Assembly: GCF_900583165.1 (NCBI RefSeq)
Contig: NZ_UTKY01000105.1
Location: forward strand, 31,345-95,344
Direction: 5' to 3'
Length of the DNA: 64,000 bases
Origin: Pseudomonas viridiflava
GTDB taxonomy: Bacteria; Pseudomonadota; Gammaproteobacteria; Pseudomonadales; Pseudomonadaceae
The translations under genes were made by a program, and so were the position numbers. This document shows, in pieces, positions 58,922-64,000 of the stretch. Positions within the stretch are counted from its first letter, which is position 1. Each line of letters begins with the position of its first letter. The notes beneath the pieces were generated by a model, which saw only the letters and a program-made list of their open reading frames with translations, was not told the origin of the DNA and ran no database searches.

Positions 58922-61048
58922 TTAGAACTGAGTGTTTACCGCCAGCTCAAAGGTTCTCGGCGAGCCTAGGTAATAGGCCGGTGACACATGCGCAAACTCG
59001 GCATACACCTCATTGGTCAAGTTGCGTATCCGCGCCGTGACCGACGTATGCGCGTCCACCTTGTAACGCAAAAACGTCCCGAACAACGTGTAAGCGGGCA
59101 CCGTCTGAGTGTTGGCGTTATTGGCATATACCTCGGCCACATACCGAGCATCCACACCGCCTTGCCAATCCTCGGCAAAGTCATAGGTCAGCCACAGATT
59201 ACCCACGCGCTTGGGCACATTGGTCGGCGTATTGCCCTTGCGTGAGACGACTGCGCCACTGGCGATTTTTTCATTGAAGTCCTGGTATTGGGCATCTACC
59301 CAAGCGAAGTTGCCCTCTGCCAATAGTCTTGGCGTAATGCGCAACGAGCTGGCCAGCTCGATGCCCTTGGACGACTGCGCGCCCACCGGAATACTGGTGT
59401 TCGGGTCCTGTGGGTCGGTGACGGCGAAGTCTTTGCGCTCGATCTTATAGGCCGCCACGGTGGCCGTGCCACGGCCGTCCAGGTAGTCGAACTTGCTGCC
59501 CACTTCCCACTGTTTGCCGGTGGACACATCAAACACTTGCGTGGTGGTGCTCGGTTGTTCGGCAGCGGTGCTGTATTGCACGTACACATTGGCGGTTGGG
59601 ATGAACTGGTAGGTCAGGCCCACGCGGCCGGTCACGGGCTCCCAGCTGCGCCTGAATTGCCGTGGATTGCTGGCGGTGACGGTGCCGTGGTTGGTGACAT
59701 TCAGGTCGATGGCGTCATAGCGCAGGCCGGTAAGCAGGGACAGTTTATCGGTGATGCCCAGGCGGTTTTCCACAAACAGAGCCTTGGTGGTGACCTCGTT
59801 GGTTTTGTCCTTGATAAAGCCGGGCCGGGTGCCCGGGATATCATAGAAGTCGCCGGGGTGGTAGTTGCCCGGGTCCACGGTGCTGTTGCCTGGCACATTC
59901 AACGGGCTGTTGGTAGTGCTGTTGACCTTGTACTCGAAGCCGCCGGACCAGGTGGTCGACAAGCCAAACACGCTGGCGTCGTGGCGCAACTCGAACTGGT
60001 TGCCGTGTTGTTCGCCTTGATGGCGTACCTGATAGGCAGTGGACCGATTCACGGCGCTGTTGTCAGCGTTGTACTGGTAGGTTTCCAGGTTGCGGTAATC
60101 GCGCTGGCTGGCTAAGTGATAGAGGGTGTTCTTCAGGGTAGTGCTGTCGTTGATGCGATAGTCGATAATTGAACGCGCCCATAGTGTGCGCTGTTCGTAG
60201 CGACCGTCGGCGACGTTGTAATTATTGAAACGGTTGTGTTTGTCGATCTTCAGTTCGCCAGCCTTGGGATTGAGCACCGGGGTGCCCCAGTAAGGGCTGT
60301 CTTCATGCTCGTCCTGATACTCCAGGGCCAAGGTGTGGGACAGGTTGGGGGTGAGATCGCTGAGCAGGGAAAACGCCAGGCTCCAGGCCTCGCGCTGGTT
60401 GCGGTCGATGTAGCTGTGATTAGTGTTGCGGCTCACGTCCAAACGCGCGTAATGCTGCACCTCGGCGCCAGGCTCGGTCAGGGCATGGTTGACGCCCAAT
60501 GCCATGCCGACGGTGTCGTAGCTGCCGTAGGTGAGTTGGCCTTGGGCCGCTTGCTCCTCGCGGGTGGCAAGCTTGGTCACGTAATTGAGCGATCCGCCCA
60601 CGGAGCCAGCGCCATTGATCAGCGAAGAGGGGCCGCCCACCAATTCCACCCGGTCATAGATCCAGGCATCCACCGGTCGCGCCAGCCCCGTGGCGACGTT
60701 GATGCCGTTGAACATCTGGGTGATCTGGCTGCTGGTAAATCCACGATAGGACACAAAACCGCCAAACCCCGGCGGCGCGCTGGCGTTGACGCCGGGCAGG
60801 GTGTTGGCCGCATCGCGAAAGGTCTTGGCGCCATGGCGCTCGATATCATTGCGGCTGGCGATGGCCACTGACGCCGGGGTTTCCCGCACGCTCAGCCCCA
60901 GGCGCGACGCTACGCCGCTGGATTGGTCCAGTGCCAGGCCGGGCTCGGCGCTTTGCTCGCCGTCGATGGTGGTTGCGGCCAATTCGAGGGCCCAGGCGCA
61001 AACAGGCAGGCAGCCGAACAGGCCCGCCAACAGAGGTAGATGTTTCAT
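58922..61048 (-). CDS. TonB-dependent siderophore-type receptor
   Basis: This 708-residue receptor begins with a signal peptide (MKHLPLLAGLFGCLPVCAWA). The plug has RETPASVAIASRNDIERHGA, FVSYRGFTSSQITQMFNGIN and RVELVGGPSSLINGAGSVGG. The barrel ends LAVNTQF. There is no STN domain. The ATG at 61048 has an AGGA site and was preferred over the frame start 11 codons earlier. Upstream on the same strand lies a DUF2946 gene, an association often seen with copper-linked receptors. No Fur box is evident, so the metal or ligand is open. Confidence 0.88.
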   Translation of the reverse strand: MKHLPLLAGLFGCLPVCAWALELAATTIDGEQSAEPGLALDQSSGVASRLGLSVRETPASVAIASRNDIERHGAKTFRDAANTLPGVNASAPPGFGGFVSYRGFTSSQITQMFNGINVATGLARPVDAWIYDRVELVGGPSSLINGAGSVGGSLNYVTKLATREEQAAQGQLTYGSYDTVGMALGVNHALTEPGAEVQHYARLDVSRNTNHSYIDRNQREAWSLAFSLLSDLTPNLSHTLALEYQDEHEDSPYWGTPVLNPKAGELKIDKHNRFNNYNVADGRYEQRTLWARSIIDYRINDSTTLKNTLYHLASQRDYRNLETYQYNADNSAVNRSTAYQVRHQGEQHGNQFELRHDASVFGLSTTWSGGFEYKVNSTTNSPLNVPGNSTVDPGNYHPGDFYDIPGTRPGFIKDKTNEVTTKALFVENRLGITDKLSLLTGLRYDAIDLNVTNHGTVTASNPRQFRRSWEPVTGRVGLTYQFIPTANVYVQYSTAAEQPSTTTQVFDVSTGKQWEVGSKFDYLDGRGTATVAAYKIERKDFAVTDPQDPNTSIPVGAQSSKGIELASSLRITPRLLAEGNFAWVDAQYQDFNEKIASGAVVSRKGNTPTNVPKRVGNLWLTYDFAEDWQGGVDARYVAEVYANNANTQTVPAYTLFGTFLRYKVDAHTSVTARIRNLTNEVYAEFAHVSPAYYLGSPRTFELAVNTQF

Positions 61049-61142
61049 GGTTGAATCCTGAAAAACTTGGCTTGAAAACAACGCACAGCCGCCCGTTTTT
61101 CCATTGGAAACAGTGGCTGGTGCAGATCAGAAAGCGAAGGAA

Positions 61143-61532
61143 TCAGGCGAAGGCGGGCGGCGCGCGCGGATGGGCCGTGGGCCAGGTGAAGCGGGCGGGG
61201 ATGTCAGCGCTGGCGATGATCGCCGGTGGTGGCGCGTGCGGCTGCGGCAACACCGCCACATTCAGGCTGGAGTTGAGCGCCGGGCCCATGCCCCCCGTGG
61301 AGCACAGCGGGCAACCGAACGCTTTGGACAGCGTCGGCAGAGTCTCATCGACGGAGTTGGACGGCTTGGGCGCTTGCGTAAGCGGGTCCACTGTACAGAA
61401 CTGACCGCCGATGCCATTAAGTTGCATCCCGACCATCTGCCCATGCCCAATGCTGCAGGCGAACGCATTGAACAGGACGCAGCAATACAGCATCCAGGCA
61501 ATAAGCGAGCGATCGGCACGGGCGAATTTCAT
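61143..61532 (-). CDS. DUF2946 family protein
   Basis: This 129-residue protein starts MKFARADRSLIAWMLYCCVL, has a hydrophobic N-terminal segment, then CSIGHGQMVGMQLNGIGGQF and a Cys pair in FGCPLCSTGGMG, the layout of DUF2946. It ends proline- and alanine-rich. It is probably exported or membrane-anchored. The gene precedes the TonB receptor by 94 bases on the same strand, so both may be one operon. A metal-binding role from His/Met/Cys residues is possible but unproven. Confidence 0.8.
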   Translation of the reverse strand: MKFARADRSLIAWMLYCCVLFNAFACSIGHGQMVGMQLNGIGGQFCTVDPLTQAPKPSNSVDETLPTLSKAFGCPLCSTGGMGPALNSSLNVAVLPQPHAPPPAIIASADIPARFTWPTAHPRAPPAFA

Positions 61533-61625
61533 GGGGCGCAACTTTACCACCAGCGACCGACGAAATGCCTGCAAAAAATCACTGGGCGACTATCCTCATT
61601 CGCACATTTTCAGGGAGCGTCAGCC

Positions 61626-62063
61626 ATGAGCTTTGTCATCGCGCGATGGATCGTCGGAGTGTTTACCTGCATCAGCATGGTTCACCTGTACTGGGCGGCC
61701 GGCGGCAAGCTGGGCTTCCAGGCGGTCATTCCCCAACTGCCCGGCGAATTTGCCAGTGGGCCGCGGCCGGCGTTCAAACCTTCAGCGCTGGGTACTTTTT
61801 TGGTGGCGATGGGGCTGGTGGCGATTGCCCTGCTAGTGTGCCTGCGGGCCGGGCTATTCTTCTCGGCGGTGCCCCATGGGGCGTTGCAGTGGGGGATCAG
61901 CGCGATTGCGGTGGTGATGTTTGCCAGGGCGATTGGGGATTCGGAGTTGGTGGGGTTTTTCAAGAAGGTGGGTGGGTCGCGGTTTGCGAGGTTGGATACG
62001 TATTTTTATTCGCCGTTGTGTTTGGTGTTGGGGGTGGGATTGTTGGTGGTGGCGTGGGGGTGA
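61626..62063 (+). CDS. DUF3995 family membrane protein
   Basis: This 145-residue protein has four hydrophobic helices, SMVHLYWAAGGKLGFQAVIP near the N-terminus and ARLDTYFYSPLCLVLGVGLLVV at the end, matching DUF3995. An AGGGAG site stands about 9 bases before the ATG. The frame is open far upstream through the divergent DUF2946 gene, without coding support. The function is unknown. Confidence 0.85.
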   Translation: MSFVIARWIVGVFTCISMVHLYWAAGGKLGFQAVIPQLPGEFASGPRPAFKPSALGTFLVAMGLVAIALLVCLRAGLFFSAVPHGALQWGISAIAVVMFARAIGDSELVGFFKKVGGSRFARLDTYFYSPLCLVLGVGLLVVAWG

Positions 62064-62096
62064 GGGGCTGATCGGTCGTCAGCCCGACTATTAAGG

Positions 62097-62507
62097 TCAA
62101 GGTTGAATAAAGTACAGACTGGACATGCCCCCCGGGATCTTTTTAGCTTTACCTAATTTTAGATACTCGTTGAAATCGTTTTCCAGAAATTCTTTATTTG
62201 TATATTTATCGTATTTATCCGGGCGCTCACATGCATATATAAATAGCCGCCAAAGGTCGAAGCCGTCGACCCGCCCTTCAGGTCCGTAGTCGAAATCAAT
62301 ACATATTTCTGAAATGTAAACACGGCACCCAACTCCATGCAGTTCGTAGGTTACATCACCGCTCACTGAGCCGCGTTGCGAAATTTTTTTTGTGCGCCAT
62401 AAACCAAGAATATTCTTCGTCCCAAATGAGCGTTCTAGTAAATCTGTTGCTGTTTTTACTTGCGTTAAGTATTCACTTATTAAGTCTTCTACCAACTGAG
62501 TGCTCAT
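62097..62507 (-). CDS. DUF6896-like protein, probable immunity to the Rhs toxin
   Basis: This 136-residue acidic protein has VTYELHGVGCRVYISEICID, FDYGPEGRVDGFDLWRLFIY and ends near MSSLYFIQP. The pattern matches, from memory, DUF6896 proteins found as immunity candidates. Its start overlaps the Rhs stop by 4 bases, the expected toxin-immunity coupling. The gene is clearly richer in A and T than its neighbours, a sign of recent exchange. Immunity function is inferred from position. Confidence 0.75.
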   Translation of the reverse strand: MSTQLVEDLISEYLTQVKTATDLLERSFGTKNILGLWRTKKISQRGSVSGDVTYELHGVGCRVYISEICIDFDYGPEGRVDGFDLWRLFIYACERPDKYDKYTNKEFLENDFNEYLKLGKAKKIPGGMSSLYFIQP

Positions 62508-64000
62508 CGTTTTGGCCTATTCAATCTGTCGAGTCCAACGTTTTCTGAAGCATCGATCACGTCCTGGATACTATTGAATGAGCCTTTGTGGCCCTCGAGA
62601 TCCCTGATCAACTTTATGGTAACTGGCGTATGCGTTCGCCTCGCTGCAGAGGCTCTATGGTGCCCGTCAAGAATGTAGCGGCGTTCGTTGTGTTCGACCA
62701 CCTCAATGGGTTTACTTCTGTTGTAACCGTTTTTTCGCAAGTTTTCAGAGATATTTTCCACAAGTTTGGTGGAGAGCTTACCTTCGATGCTATGTGTCCG
62801 ATTCAAGGTCCCGGCGTCAACTCCGTGTAAAAGAGGGGCAGATGGTGTCCCTTCATCTACTTTGGCTATTGAGGTAGGGGATTCTCCACTTGTTTGTGGT
62901 TTACAACCATCACCACCTGGGCAGGAACTAAGCCCTGATGGGTCCACCCATCCCATAGGATTGAGAGTGTATAGATACGTGTTTATCCCACCCGCCAGCT
63001 TCACCGGGTCAGGCGTGAGGTAGCGACCAATATCCGGATTGTAGTAGCGATGGCGGTTGTAGTGCAGGCCGCTTTCTTGGTCGAAGTACTGGCCCTGAAA
63101 TCGTATTGGGTTGTCGACTTTTCCGATATCGAGCCGGCTGATTTCTCCGTAGGCGCGGTAATGCGCGGACCAGACGATTTCGCCTTCGGGCGTGGTGAGT
63201 TCCTGTGGTGTGCCGAGGTGGTCGAGCTGATAGTGGTAGGGCTTGGTGGCTTTTGGGCCGAAGCCCTCCAGAAGGGCTAGCGGGCGGAAGCTATCCGGTT
63301 CGTAGATGAAGCTGCGGTGTTTATCCTTATGGTGTTCGGCGATGAGTTTGTCGCCTTGCCAGAAAAACTCCGTGGTGATGTTGTCGACGGTTTTGCTGAT
63401 GCGCCGACCGAATGGGTCGTAGCGGTAGCTGGCGGTTTGGCCGTTGGTTTTTTTGACTTCGACTAACCGGTGTTGGCAGTCGTAGCGGTATTCGGTGACG
63501 AGTTGATGGCCTTTGCCTCGTCGCTCACGGATGAGGTTGCCAAAGGCGTCGTAGTCGTAGTGGTTGTCGCCCTGCATTAACAGGCGATTGCCAGCCACGA
63601 TGTCGGGGCCGGGGCGGTCTTGCATGAGCAGGTTGCTGGCCGGGTCGTGGCCGAAGCGTTCTTGAAGGTCCTGGGAATGGTCGGCGCGGGTTAGGCGGTT
63701 GAGTGGGTCGTAGTGGTAGCGGTGTTCGCCTTTGCGGGTGTCGAGCAGGCGGGTGAGGTTGCTGGATTTGTCGTAGTCGTATTGGCGTTGGTAGAGGTAG
63801 TGATTTTGTTGGGTGACGGCGTGGGCGTGTAGGCGTTGCTGGTCGTCGTAGTGGTAGTGGCTGAGGAGTTGGCCTTGTTGGCGTTGGTGTTCCTGGCCTG
63901 CTTTGAATAAATGTGAGGTAAGCGTTGAACCGTTGAGTTCGACCGTGGCTAGGTGGCCGCCTTTGGCATAATTAAAAACTACACGGTTGTTATCCGGCAG
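62504..64000 (-). CDS. Rhs polymorphic toxin, C-terminal part, with ParB-like nuclease tip
   Basis: The frame is open from the right edge of the window, so the 498 visible residues are only the end of a large Rhs protein. YD-repeat units (YDYDKSSNLTRLLD, YHYDPLNRLTR, YRYDCQHRLVEV, YRYDPFGRRISK) lead to the conserved core RFQGQYFDQESGLHYNRHRY and the cleavage boundary NPMGWVDPSGL. The remaining 141 residues (62504-62929) are the variable toxin: after a linker, KPIEVVEHNERRYILDGHHR is a ParB/sulfiredoxin-type nuclease motif (IxxxDGHHRxxA). The internal ATG at 63625 is not a start. Such proteins are delivered by type VI or other secretion. The immunity gene follows. Confidence 0.88.
   Translation of the reverse strand: MPDNNRVVFNYAKGGHLATVELNGSTLTSHLFKAGQEHQRQQGQLLSHYHYDDQQRLHAHAVTQQNHYLYQRQYDYDKSSNLTRLLDTRKGEHRYHYDPLNRLTRADHSQDLQERFGHDPASNLLMQDRPGPDIVAGNRLLMQGDNHYDYDAFGNLIRERRGKGHQLVTEYRYDCQHRLVEVKKTNGQTASYRYDPFGRRISKTVDNITTEFFWQGDKLIAEHHKDKHRSFIYEPDSFRPLALLEGFGPKATKPYHYQLDHLGTPQELTTPEGEIVWSAHYRAYGEISRLDIGKVDNPIRFQGQYFDQESGLHYNRHRYYNPDIGRYLTPDPVKLAGGINTYLYTLNPMGWVDPSGLSSCPGGDGCKPQTSGESPTSIAKVDEGTPSAPLLHGVDAGTLNRTHSIEGKLSTKLVENISENLRKNGYNRSKPIEVVEHNERRYILDGHHRASAARRTHTPVTIKLIRDLEGHKGSFNSIQDVIDASENVGLDRLNRPKR

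Noticed and set aside
1..64000. tRNA, rRNA, insertion sequences or prophage
   Set aside because: I saw no transposase, integrase, phage structural gene or RNA gene signature in the window.

Overview
The window looks like the chromosome of a Pseudomonas of the fluorescens group. It has high GC, gene families and operon layouts typical of that group (aco, iol-iat, sulfonate genes, DksA2-like, Rhs), and many copies of a palindromic intergenic repeat of the type common in P. fluorescens, with arms reading GTGGGAGGGGGCTTGC. No rRNA, tRNA, insertion sequence or CRISPR array was seen. Identification rests on reading the sequence only; no database search was run.

Region 1 (1-15.7 kb) is an organosulfur scavenging island. 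The minus strand carries a cut-off 2-hydroxyacid dehydrogenase-like gene, an acyl-CoA-dehydrogenase-fold flavoprotein, a peroxiredoxin-like protein, a DszA/NtaA-type flavin monooxygenase, a sulfonate-type binding protein, a TonB receptor, a TauD-type dioxygenase, a four-domain rhodanese and a cysteine-dioxygenase-like cupin. The plus strand carries a LysR regulator and a class II aldolase. An SsuD-like monooxygenase (minus) then faces away from a separate SsuC/SsuB permease-ATPase pair (plus). The AT-rich promoters of this island share short words that may be the LysR sites.

Region 2 (15.7-26.9 kb) is a mixed accessory stretch. It holds a secreted protein made of nine 13-residue repeats, a pirin facing a GlxA-type regulator, a convergent pair of winged-helix/ATPase regulators of which one is half length, AraC and LysR regulators, an AhpD-like protein and a siderophore-type TonB receptor.

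Region 3 (26.9-33.8 kb) is acetoin/butanediol catabolism. It has a BudC-like reductase, the sigma-54 activator AcoR, and acoABC behind a textbook -24/-12 promoter. Palindromes of the form TGAGACG...CGTCTCA lie upstream of both acoA and the reductase, which suggests one AcoR regulon. An SRPBCC protein follows.

Region 4 (33.8-40.1 kb) has a response regulator/histidine kinase pair, a membrane protein with a 23-residue membrane peptide behind it, an MFS exporter and a MocR-type regulator whose reading frame runs through a repeat element. Region 5 (40.1-53.2 kb) is a complete-looking myo-inositol locus: an RpiR repressor, iolC-E-B-D-G, an IolW-like dehydrogenase and an IatA-type ABC importer, with matching TGGAA-N6-TTCCA operators at two promoters. 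Region 6 (53.2-62.1 kb) has a zinc-ribbon-less DksA, an unusual chemoreceptor, several small unknown proteins, a betaine-type binding protein, a TonB receptor with a DUF2946 protein, and a DUF3995 membrane protein. Region 7 (62.1-64.0 kb) is the 3' end of an Rhs polymorphic toxin with a ParB-like toxin tip and its likely DUF6896 immunity gene; the Rhs gene continues past the window edge.
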